Shown here piece after piece: positions 1 through 7,400 of a stretch of 8,595 bases of DNA (position 1 is its first letter; each line of letters starts with the position of its first letter). A program made the translations under genes and the position numbers. Location: contig CAMFGQ010000057.1 in the NCBI GenBank assembly GCA_945950065.1, forward strand, positions 1 through 8,595, in the 5' to 3' direction. The DNA is from an uncultured Clostridia bacterium. GTDB taxonomy: Bacteria > Bacillota > Clostridia > Peptostreptococcales > Acidaminobacteraceae. The notes under the pieces were generated by a model, which was not told where the DNA came from, made no database searches, and was given only the letters and a program-made list of their open reading frames with translations.

Positions 1-657
1 GGTAAGCATTATATTTTGACGGACACAGCAGGCATTCGACGAAAAAAGAAAATCAACGAATCCGTAGAGCATTATTCCGTCCTGAGGAGCTTTCACGCCA
101 TCGATCGTAGTGATGTGACTCTTCTTATGATTGATGCCAGCCAAGGCTTCACAGAGCAGGATAAGCGCATTATAGGCTATGCTCATGAAGCAGGTAAAGG
201 CATCATGGTCCTAGTCAACAAATGGGATCTCATCGAGAAAGATGACAAGAGTTATGGGAAGTGGAAGGCTGAGTTTTTACGCCAGTTTCCTTTCCTGCGT
301 TATGCTCTCATCGAAATGATCTCGGTGACAAAAAAAGAACGTCTTCAACGGATTTTGCCAGCAATTGATCAAATTTATGAAAATGCCCGTAGACGCATTC
401 CTACAGGTAGGCTCAATGAGGTGATCAATGAAGTCATTCTTCTTCATCCTCTGCCACAAGACAAAGGCAAGAGCCTGAAGATCTACTATGCCACCCAATC
501 TCAGGTTGCACCACCGACCTTTGTGCTCTTCATTAATGAAGAGAAATTGATGCACTTCTCCTATCTGCGATATTTAGAGAATCGCATACGTGAGAACTTT
601 GATTTCCAAGGAACACCCATCAAGTTCGTGCTCAATGAGAAACGAGGTGAAGCATGA
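1..657 (+). CDS. der: GTPase Der (EngA), C-terminal half, 5' end cut by the window
   Basis: Der is a double-GTPase-domain protein that helps assemble the 50S ribosomal subunit. The reading frame is open from base 1, so only the last 218 codons are present, about half of a usual ~440-residue protein. They cover the second G domain from its G3 motif (DTAGIRRK, starting near base 22) through G4 (NKWD, bases 217-228) and on to the C-terminal KH-like RNA-binding domain (about the last 85 residues, beginning near RIPTGRLNEVI). The G5 motif, usually Ser-Ala, reads Ser-Val here (bases 322-327). The gene ends in an ATGA overlap with gpsA, so the two are probably translationally coupled. A TTG at base 16 lies inside the G domain and is not the real start. 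Identification is secure from motif order and the C-terminal domain. Confidence 0.96.
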   Translation, partial: GKHYILTDTAGIRRKKKINESVEHYSVLRSFHAIDRSDVTLLMIDASQGFTEQDKRIIGYAHEAGKGIMVLVNKWDLIEKDDKSYGKWKAEFLRQFPFLRYALIEMISVTKKERLQRILPAIDQIYENARRRIPTGRLNEVINEVILLHPLPQDKGKSLKIYYATQSQVAPPTFVLFINEEKLMHFSYLRYLENRIRENFDFQGTPIKFVLNEKRGEA

Positions 658-1640
658 AGATAGCTGTATTAGGTGCAGGTAGTTGGGGAAGTGCCATGGC
701 CAAGCATCTCAGTGAGAGACAGCATCAGGTCAAACTCTATGTGAGAAAGGCCAGCCAATGCAGACGACTTCGTGAAACACGTGAAAATCCAAACTATCTT
801 CCTGGTGTTACTTTACCTGTAGAAATTGAATTTGTAGATTCCTTAAGCTCAGCACTGGAAGATGTTCAGGTGGTCATTGGTGCCATCCCTGCTCAGTCCA
901 TGAAAAGCTTTTATGAAGAGAATCCTGGAATTCTCCAGGGACTTCCCTTTATCAGTCTGAGTAAGGGGATAACCAATTCTTCCTATGAAACCATGGAGCA
1001 GCTTTATCGCCACTACTATCCTGAAGGGATCTACGCAGCACTTAGTGGACCCTCTCATGCAGAGGAAGTGGCCATTGGTGTTCCTACGGCTTTAGTCCTA
1101 GCGACAAAGGAAGAGGTCTTTGCCCAGAAAATACAGCAAGAATTCAGCAGTGAAACTCTACGTATCTATCGTTCCGATGATGTTTTAGGAGTAGAACTTG
1201 CAGCTGCTTTTAAAAATGTGATAGCATTAGCTGTTGGTATGGCAACGGGGCTAGGTTTTGGTGATAATACCAAAGCTGCTATTATGACAAGAGGAATGGC
1301 AGAAATTCTTCGTCTCGCTCTTGCCATGGGTGCACGACAAGAGACCTTTTTAGGTCTGAGTGGTTTTGGAGATTTGATTGTTACCTGTACCAGCCGCCAC
1401 TCCAGAAATCGAGGTGCTGGAGAACTACTAGCACAGGGCTATTCTGAAGAAGAGACCACAAAGAAAATTGGAATGGTGGTGGAGGGACTTACCACTCTTC
1501 GCAGTGTTATTGCACTGGCGGAGAAATACAATCAGTCCATGCCCATTGCTGAAACCCTAATGAAGATTTTGGAAGAAAATCTACCCGTTGAGGAGGCTCT
1601 CGTTCGCTTGATGATGAGAGAATACAAAGAAGAACTATGA
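654..1640 (+). CDS. gpsA: glycerol-3-phosphate dehydrogenase [NAD(P)+]
   Basis: This cytosolic enzyme reduces dihydroxyacetone phosphate to sn-glycerol 3-phosphate, the backbone for phospholipid synthesis. The 328-residue product is family-typical in length. Visible motifs are the N-terminal dinucleotide-binding GAGSWGSA (residues 7-14), SKGI (103-106), SGPSHAEEVA (131-140), the catalytic-lysine segment FKN with K187 (186-188), GFGD (237-240), TCTSRHSRNR (244-253, substrate/cofactor binding) and VEG (277-278 region). The N-terminal Rossmann domain runs to about residue 180 and the rest is the helical substrate domain. The start ATG overlaps the der stop (ATGA) and is preceded by a GAGGTGA ribosome binding site at about 644-650 inside der, which supports this start. 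The 3' end overlaps the next gene by 4 bases. In many Firmicutes plsY sits just upstream and spoIVA just downstream; neither is here. Confidence 0.98.
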   Translation: MKIAVLGAGSWGSAMAKHLSERQHQVKLYVRKASQCRRLRETRENPNYLPGVTLPVEIEFVDSLSSALEDVQVVIGAIPAQSMKSFYEENPGILQGLPFISLSKGITNSSYETMEQLYRHYYPEGIYAALSGPSHAEEVAIGVPTALVLATKEEVFAQKIQQEFSSETLRIYRSDDVLGVELAAAFKNVIALAVGMATGLGFGDNTKAAIMTRGMAEILRLALAMGARQETFLGLSGFGDLIVTCTSRHSRNRGAGELLAQGYSEEETTKKIGMVVEGLTTLRSVIALAEKYNQSMPIAETLMKILEENLPVEEALVRLMMREYKEEL

Positions 1641-2815
1641 GTAAGCGATTTTTCAACACAGTGCTTGGAGGGCTTGCAGTTGTTGTCCTGCTGGCCATCT
1701 TTTTAAAAACCATCGGTCTGTTTGATTCAAGGATTAAAACCTATCCAGCTACTCTAGGAAAACTAGAGATCAATCTGGAAAAGGAAGCCCTTGTTTTTCG
1801 CGATGAACTGATTCTCAGTGCCAATGTGGAGGGCAAGGTTGATTTCTTAGTCGAAGAAGCACAGCGCGTCTATGCAGGTCAAACCATTGCTACCATCACA
1901 CCTATGACGGTTCAGACTCAGGATAGCGATGGAGCTAATGGCGAAGAAGGGACAAATAAGGATCAGCTTGAGTTCTCCCAATATATGGTGGACATCGATA
2001 CAATTCGCTCCAACATTAAGAGTCTGGAAGATGAGCTTTCTTATCTTGTCAAACAGAATAAATATGCTGAGATTGCCGATGTAGAAGATCGATTAAGTTC
2101 ATTTTATCTGGTTCAGCGAGCCTATGATCAGCAAGGGGGCATTATGCCATCACGTACCACAGTCTCGGCTTCAATCGAGGGTGGGAGATATGTGGTGACA
2201 GCACCTAAAGCTGGACTGATTGGTTTGGAGATATCTCCTTTTGATCAGCTTTTTAGCGTCCAAAACATGCATCTTATTCAGTACAGTACCCTTCCTGAAT
2301 TACCAGCTTCCCACGTACGTAGGGAAGTAAAAAATGGAGATGTCTTCTTAAGGATCGTGGATAACAAAGAAAGCTATCTTGTTGTGAATTTAACGCCAGA
2401 AGAGATGAGCTATTTTAAAGTGGGCAATCTCTCGGAGGTCATCATCGGTGAGGATCGCATCACTGCTGAAATTTACCAGCTGGTGCGTACCGAACAACAG
2501 ACAGGGATTATCTTTAGACTCTTTGAAGACTATCCAAAAATGACCGAATACAGACATGTCAACGTACAACTGATTCCAGAGAAAACCGAAGGAATCTTGA
2601 TCAAAAGTTCCTCCATCCTTGAGGAAGAAGGCCAGATGGGAGTTAAAGTCCTCTCACCAAGTGGAGTGGTACGCTTTGTTCCCATTAAGATTAAAGCCAG
2701 GATTGGCGATGATGCAGTCATCCACAGTGACTTCTATACCTTAAGCAAAGCTGAAGGAACCAATGAAAGCATTAAAACCGTTAACCTATACGATGAGATT
2801 TTGGAGGAACCCTAA
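1637..2815 (+). CDS. membrane-anchored HlyD/RND-adaptor-like protein of the division gene cluster
   Basis: The function is not established. The 392-residue product has a short basic N-terminus, one hydrophobic segment at about residues 8-28 with no cleavage site I can recognise, and then a predicted extracytoplasmic body. Residues ~57-88 (LILSANVEGKVDFLVEEAQ and onward) resemble the first half of a biotinyl-lipoyl-like barrel-sandwich fold. Residues ~113-165 are charged and look helical or coiled-coil. Residues ~185-199 (YVVTAPKAGLIGLEI) look like the second lipoyl half. The C-terminal part, about 235-350, is beta-rich and ends in a membrane-proximal-like segment (EGILIKSSSILEEE, 318-331). 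This is the order seen in HlyD/AcrA-type adaptors, but no ABC or RND partner is adjacent. From memory, similar proteins occur beside yggS-sepF in other Clostridia. The start overlaps the gpsA stop by 4 bases, and the stop is 2 bases from yggS. A role in envelope or septum function is inferred from context only. Confidence 0.8.
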   Translation: MSKRFFNTVLGGLAVVVLLAIFLKTIGLFDSRIKTYPATLGKLEINLEKEALVFRDELILSANVEGKVDFLVEEAQRVYAGQTIATITPMTVQTQDSDGANGEEGTNKDQLEFSQYMVDIDTIRSNIKSLEDELSYLVKQNKYAEIADVEDRLSSFYLVQRAYDQQGGIMPSRTTVSASIEGGRYVVTAPKAGLIGLEISPFDQLFSVQNMHLIQYSTLPELPASHVRREVKNGDVFLRIVDNKESYLVVNLTPEEMSYFKVGNLSEVIIGEDRITAEIYQLVRTEQQTGIIFRLFEDYPKMTEYRHVNVQLIPEKTEGILIKSSSILEEEGQMGVKVLSPSGVVRFVPIKIKARIGDDAVIHSDFYTLSKAEGTNESIKTVNLYDEILEEP

Positions 2816-2817
2816 GA

Positions 2818-3492
2818 ATGAAAGAACGAATTCGTCAATTAAAAGAAGAAATCCGCAGCTATGAAGAAAAAAGCGGGCAACCCATTCATTTGATTGGCGT
2901 TACGAAATATTCCACCATCGCAGCCATGGAGAAATCACTGGAAGAGGGAATTGAAGAAATCGGGGAGAGTAGGGCTCAAGATCTCCTTGAAAAGATTCCT
3001 CATTTGACCCATGAACCTAAGGTGCATTTTATTGGGCATCTACAGCGAAACAAAGTGAGACAGATTCTGCCCTATGTTGATCTGATTCAATCAGCAGATT
3101 CTCTTCGCTTACTGCGAGAAATCAACAGACAAGCAGAGAATTTTGATAAGATTCAGGACATCCTGCTTCAAGTGAACATTGCACGTGAAGAGCAAAAGTA
3201 TGGATTTCTTGAAGAAGAGCTAGAAGAGGCCTTTGAGCTGGTGGAGCAATTGGACCATATTCAAGTTAAAGGAATGATGATGATGGCTCCTTTTGTGGAA
3301 GATCCGGAAGAAGTTCGTCATTTTTTCAAAGAAATGGCATTACTCTTTGACCTTTATAGAAAAAAACATTATAATAATGTGGATATGACGATATTAAGTA
3401 TGGGTATGTCAAGCGACTATCGTGTCGCTCTTGAAGAAGGAAGTACGATGATCCGCATCGGATCTGCCATATATAAAGAGGAGGAGCAATGA
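2818..3492 (+). CDS. yggS: YggS/YlmE family pyridoxal 5'-phosphate homeostasis protein
   Basis: This is a cytosolic PLP-binding protein with a single alanine-racemase-like TIM barrel. The family buffers and delivers vitamin B6 cofactor and affects amino-acid pools; it has no proven enzymatic reaction. The 224-residue length is typical. The PLP-lysine motif is LIGVTKYS with K30 as the Schiff-base lysine. HFIGHLQRNKV (70-80) and SMGMSSDYRVALEEGS (194-209), followed by TMIRIGSAIY, form the rest of the cofactor pocket. The usual GEN(R/Y)VQE motif reads GESRAQD (49-55), with Ser in place of a commonly conserved Asn, and the usual terminal IFG reads IYK. GGAGG at 2803-2807, ten bases before the ATG, supports the start. 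It overlaps sepF by 4 bases (ATGA), matching the conserved yggS-sepF pairing in Firmicutes and Actinobacteria. Confidence 0.96.
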   Translation: MKERIRQLKEEIRSYEEKSGQPIHLIGVTKYSTIAAMEKSLEEGIEEIGESRAQDLLEKIPHLTHEPKVHFIGHLQRNKVRQILPYVDLIQSADSLRLLREINRQAENFDKIQDILLQVNIAREEQKYGFLEEELEEAFELVEQLDHIQVKGMMMMAPFVEDPEEVRHFFKEMALLFDLYRKKHYNNVDMTILSMGMSSDYRVALEEGSTMIRIGSAIYKEEEQ

Positions 3493-3983
3493 ATAGCTTT
3501 GGGAGTAAAGTAAAATATTTCTTTGGACTGGAGGGTGATGAAGAGCAAGAATTCTACGACGGTGAAGAAATTGTAGAAACTCGTGTACCCCAACAACGCA
3601 GTGTTGCCCAAGAAGAGTACAGTGCACCTGTAAGGGAGTACCCACGTGGTGGAGCAAGAGAGCAAGCTCGACCAAGCCGTCCAATCGAATCAAAACTCAT
3701 CATCTGTAAATATACACCTCTTGATCACAGAGAGACCCTATCCATTATTGATGATGTCCGTGCGGGAAGACCCGTTATCCTAAATTTCCAAGAAACTGAA
3801 GATTTTGTAGCAGTTAAAATTATCAACATCTGTGAAGGTGCTGCCTATGCACTGGATGCAGACATTATAAAAATAGCAAGTGACATTTTTATCATCGTAC
3901 CTCAAGGTGTAGATGTAAGAAGTCATTTGCCACAGAAACCTGAACTTCCTGAAGAAGGCGACGATGCAGCTACTCTTGGGTAG
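3489..3983 (+). CDS. sepF: cell division protein SepF
   Basis: SepF binds the C-terminal tail of FtsZ and anchors the Z-ring to the cytoplasmic face of the membrane, polymerising into arcs at the septum. The 164-residue product has the standard plan. An N-terminal amphipathic helix (NSFGSKVKYFFGLE, residues 2-15) is the membrane anchor. An acidic then Arg/Pro-rich flexible linker spans about 16-66. The folded SepF domain lies at about 68-145, with TPLDHRETLSIIDDVRAG (76-93), VILNF (96-100), GAAYALDADI (117-126) and SDIFIIVPQGVDV (131-143). The segment usually reading (K/R)(V/I)G before the last strand reads KIA here, a mild divergence. AGGAGG at 3479-3484, inside the end of yggS, sets the start. 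The 3' end overlaps yggT by 20 bases. Confidence 0.96.
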   Translation: MNSFGSKVKYFFGLEGDEEQEFYDGEEIVETRVPQQRSVAQEEYSAPVREYPRGGAREQARPSRPIESKLIICKYTPLDHRETLSIIDDVRAGRPVILNFQETEDFVAVKIINICEGAAYALDADIIKIASDIFIIVPQGVDVRSHLPQKPELPEEGDDAATLG

Positions 3984-4233
3984 TTTCTTATTACGTCTCA
4001 TTAGGATCCTTCAGTTTCTACTATTCGCCAGAGCCCTTAGCTCCTGGTTTATCAGAAGCATCGATAATCCCATTTATCGTCTTCTGATTATGCTGACCGA
4101 ACCTTTTCTTGCGCCCATACGTAATGCACTGAGTCGAGTTCAGCGTGGTGGCATGATGGATTTTTCCATTATTGTCGGTTACATTATTTTGCAAATTTTG
4201 TCCTCATTGGTTTATGGGGCAATGTTACGCTAA
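3964..4233 (+). CDS. yggT: YggT/YlmG family small membrane protein
   Basis: This 89-residue integral membrane protein has two predicted transmembrane helices, at about 4-24 and 66-86, separated by a polar loop. The loop carries the family signature: NPIYR (35-39), LTEPFLAPIRNAL (44-56) and GGMMDFSIIV (62-71), matching the pattern NPI...TEP.L.PIR...GG.D.S.IV. The molecular function is not settled. Homologues (YlmG) are linked to division-site or nucleoid organisation and sit next to sepF in many Firmicutes. The ATG lies 20 bases inside sepF in a different frame, with a weak purine-rich stretch (GAAGAAGG) upstream, so translation is probably coupled to sepF. In the usual order ylmH and divIVA follow; here the stop codon runs directly into the ileS leader RNA. 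Confidence 0.93.
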   Translation: MQLLLGSFLLRLIRILQFLLFARALSSWFIRSIDNPIYRLLIMLTEPFLAPIRNALSRVQRGGMMDFSIIVGYIILQILSSLVYGAMLR

Positions 4234-4377
4234 GAGAAGACAGGGTGGAGACCCCTCTTTTTACAGAGAAATGGCGGTTGGTGCAAGCCATGAAAAAGAG
4301 CTCTTACATGATCACTTCTCGGTTTTCCCTTTTAGGGCGTTCGCCTACGTTAATGGTAAAAGAGTGGCCTCTGGCAA

Positions 4378-4411
4378 ATAGGGTGGTACCACGCAGCTGA
4401 TGCGTCCCTAT
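4378..4411 (+). promoter_or_regulatory. T-box antiterminator with tRNA acceptor-end binding bulge
   Basis: ATAGGG (4378-4383) pairs with CCCTAT (4406-4411), and ACGCA (4391-4395) pairs with TGCGT (4401-4405) around the loop GCTGA. The 7-base bulge TGGTACC (4384-4390) is the T-box proper. Its UGGU complements an ACCA tRNA 3' end, which fits tRNA-Ile with discriminator base A. This agrees independently with the AUC specifier. Confidence 0.93.
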
Positions 4412-4427
4412 AGCAAGGGGTTTTTTT
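4404..4427 (+). terminator. leader terminator competing with the antiterminator
   Basis: The core CCCT (4406-4409) pairs with AGGG (4416-4419), with two flanking G-U pairs (4405/4420 and 4404/4421) and a 6-base loop. Seven T residues follow (4421-4427). It uses the same CCCTA strand as the antiterminator, so the two structures exclude each other. The stem is short for an intrinsic terminator. Confidence 0.75.
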
Positions 4428-4430
4428 ATT

Positions 4431-4435
4431 GGAGG
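4431..4435 (+). promoter_or_regulatory. ileS ribosome binding site that decides the start codon
   Basis: GGAGG lies six bases before the ATG at 4442. A second ATG at 4438 is only two bases from the GGAGG and in another frame that stops after 14 codons, so 4442 is the real ileS start. Confidence 0.85.
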
Positions 4436-4441
4436 AAATGA

Positions 4442-7400
4442 ATGTACAAAGGATTACACAAAGAGAAAACATTTTTTGCTGAAGAACATCAGCGCAATTA
4501 TTGGAATGAGATTAACCTACTACAGCGTACACTCGAGCATAGAAAAGATGGAGAGCGCTTTATTTTCTATGAGGGACCACCCACTGCAAATGGTAAGCCT
4601 GGTCTTCACCATGTACTGGCTAGAACCTTAAAAGACTCTATCTGCCGCTATAAAGTCATGCAGGGCTATTATGTGCGTCGTAAAGCGGGCTGGGATACCC
4701 ATGGTCTTCCAGTCGAGATCGAAGTGGAGAGAAAACTGGGTATCTCCGAAAAGCACGAAATCGAAGAGTACGGTATCGCTGCTTTTAACGAACAGTGTCG
4801 ACAGTCGGTTTTTGAGTATGAGGAATATTGGAGAAAGCAAACCGAAGAGATGGGCTATCTCATCGATCTGGATGACCCCTATATCACCCTTGAGAATGAG
4901 TACATCGAATCAGTATGGTGGATTCTCAGTGAGTTTTTTAAAGCGGGATTGATTTATGAAGGACACAAAATCCTGCCTATCTGTACACGCTGCGGTACTG
5001 GACTTGCATCCCATGAAGTTGCCCAAGGTTACAAAATCACCAAGCAAGACACCGTTACGGTTGCCTTTAAACGTAAAGACAAGGAAGAATACTTCTTGGT
5101 CTGGACAACCACACCTTGGACTCTAGCCAGTAATGTGCTGCTGACCGTACATCCTGAGGTAAGCTATGCTAGAGTGAAGCAAGGAGAGCATGTCTTCATC
5201 CTTGCAGAAAAACTCATCCATGATGTGATGGGTGATGATGTAGAAGTTCTTGAAACCTTCCCTGGAAAAGACCTGGAGTACATTGAGTATGAACAGCTCA
5301 TGCCCTTTGTGACACCAGATAAGAAAGCTTTCTTTGTTACGCTGGGAGACTATGTAACAACCGATGATGGAACCGGCATTGTGCATACTGCACCTGCCTT
5401 CGGGGAAGAAGACTACGAAGTGTCCATGAAATATGGAGCACCTGTGATTCAACCCGTAGGTCTTGATGGAAAATACACAGCCACCCCTTGGAAAGGCATG
5501 TTTGTTATGGATGCTGATCCTCACATTGTGGAGTGGTTAAGAGAAGAGGGACTCCTCTATAAGAAGCAGCGACTGGAACACAATTATCCACATTGCTGGA
5601 GATGTGATACACCACTGCTTTACTATGCTACAGATAGCTGGTATATCCGCATGAGTGAACTGCGAGATGAACTGGTTGCCAACAACAATAGGGTGAATTG
5701 GTATCCTGACTATGTTGGAGAGAAGCGATTTGGAAACTGGCTTGCTAACATTAAGGACTGGGCCTTATCCCGTAGCCGTTATTGGGGAACGCCACTGAAC
5801 ATCTGGACCTGTTCCTGTGGTCATCAAGAGACGGTAGCTTCTATTGCAGAACTGAAAGAAAAGTCCATCCATCCCTTGGAAGAAGTAGAACTACACCGCC
5901 CCTATGTTGACGACATCCTCTTTAGATGTCCTGACTGTGGTGAAGAGATGCACAGGGTACCCTATGTCATTGATGTATGGTTTGACTCAGGAAGCATGCC
6001 CTTTGCTCAAATGCATTATCCCTTTGAGCACAAGGATGATTTCCATGAATACTTCCCTGCAGACTTTATCTGTGAGGGCATCGACCAGACCAGAGGTTGG
6101 TTTAACTCTCTGATGGCCATCTCTACCTTTATTATGAAGCAGAGTCCTTATAAAAACGTTCTGGTTAATGACATGCTTCTGGATAAAGATGGTAAGAAGA
6201 TGAGTAAGTCCCGTGGCAATACGGTGGATGCAGAAAAGCTCTTTAGAGAACAAGGTGCAGATGCTGTTCGTTGGTATTTGACCTATGCTTCACCAGCATG
6301 GCAACCTACGAAATTTGACCTGAGTGGATTGATGGAAGTACAGAGTAAATTCTTTGGAACTCTAAAGAACATCTATCATCTCTTTACACTCTATGCTAAC
6401 CACGATGAATTGGATGTGGGAAGCTTTGAAGTCCCTTATGAGAAGAGAAGTGATCTTGACAGATGGATCCTGACCCGTCTTCATAAACTCATTGAGGATG
6501 TTACTGATAGTTATGATCATTATGATCTGACCAAGGTCTCACGAGCCCTTCAGGATTTTGTGGTGGAGGATTTCTCCAACTGGTACATTCGTCGAAGCCG
6601 TCGTCGCTATTGGAAGGAGTCCATGGATGTGGATAAGGAAAGTGTTTTCCTTACCACCTATGAAGTCCTTCTCAGTGTCCTGAAGATGGCAGCTCCCATT
6701 GCACCTTTCCTCACAGAAGAGATGTACCGTAACCTAACGGGGAAAGAAAGTGTGCATCTTGCTGACTTCCCAGTTGCAGATAAAGGGCAAGTAGATGAAG
6801 AGCTGGATCGCTCTATGGATCTGGTTCGAAACATTGTCACCATGGGTCGAGCTGCTAGAGAATCAGTGGCCATTAAAGTGCGCCAACCCCTATCTAGAGT
6901 CTTGGTTGATCACCGCAATGAAGAGACGCTGAAGGGACTTGAAGACGTTATCTTAGAAGAGCTCAATGTCAAAAAACTTGATTTTGTGCAAGACATCAGC
7001 CGCTTTGTAGACTTTATCCTAAAGCCTAACTTCCCAGTACTTGGTCCTATCCTTGGGAAGAACATGGGTGCCTTCCAAAAAGCATTACGAGAAGCAGATG
7101 CTACGGAGATTGCCATGAAGATCAGAAGTGGGGAAACTGCCACACTTATGCTGAATGATGAGCCCATGGAACTCACCGACGAGTTGATTCAAATTCAGGT
7201 ACAAGCCAAGGATCAGTATACCGTACAAACCCAGGGGAATCTCTTTGTGATTCTGGACACTCGACTGGATGATACTTTGCTTTCTGAGGGCTATGCTAGA
7301 GAATTTGTTTCTCGCATTCAGCAGCTGAGAAAACAAAAGGATTATGAAGTAGCTGATCAGATCGAAGTCAAATATACCTCCACTCCTGTCTTTGAGGCAG

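Larger units (their letters stand above)
4234..4427 (+). promoter_or_regulatory. T-box leader RNA (tRNA-Ile sensor) controlling ileS
   Basis: This leader RNA reads tRNA-Ile charging: uncharged tRNA stabilises an antiterminator and permits ileS transcription. Stem I is closed by GAGAAG (4234-4239) pairing with CTTCTC (4315-4320). Above it CTCTTTTT (4255-4262) pairs with AAAAAGAG (4293-4300), and the apical stem is ATGGC (4271-4275) with GCCAT (4287-4291). The AGAGA upstream of the apical stem and the GGTTGGTG in its loop match the conserved apical region that contacts the tRNA elbow. The specifier codon is ATC (4311-4313), followed by a purine (A4314) just before the 3' strand of the basal stem, as expected for isoleucine. 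Bases 4321-4377 hold weaker hairpins (for example 4336-4345) in the Stem II/III position, which I could not resolve. The 3' end carries the T-box sequence and a terminator. Confidence 0.95.

Noticed and set aside
3409..3693. Two overlapping minus-strand open frames opposite the yggS-sepF junction
   Set aside because: The plus strand there encodes conserved YggS and SepF segments with a good ribosome binding site; the antisense products are low-complexity and unrecognised.
4172..4381. A 69-codon plus-strand open frame over the end of yggT and the ileS leader
   Set aside because: It lies out of frame within yggT and then runs through the T-box structural elements; the product resembles nothing and no ribosome binding site precedes it.
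4438..4440. An ATG four bases before the ileS start
   Set aside because: It is out of frame with IleRS, only two bases from the GGAGG, and its frame stops after 14 codons.
5123..5524. A 133-codon minus-strand open frame inside ileS
   Set aside because: It is antisense to the IleRS editing domain, whose motifs are intact on the plus strand; the product has no recognisable domain and looks like a codon-bias shadow.
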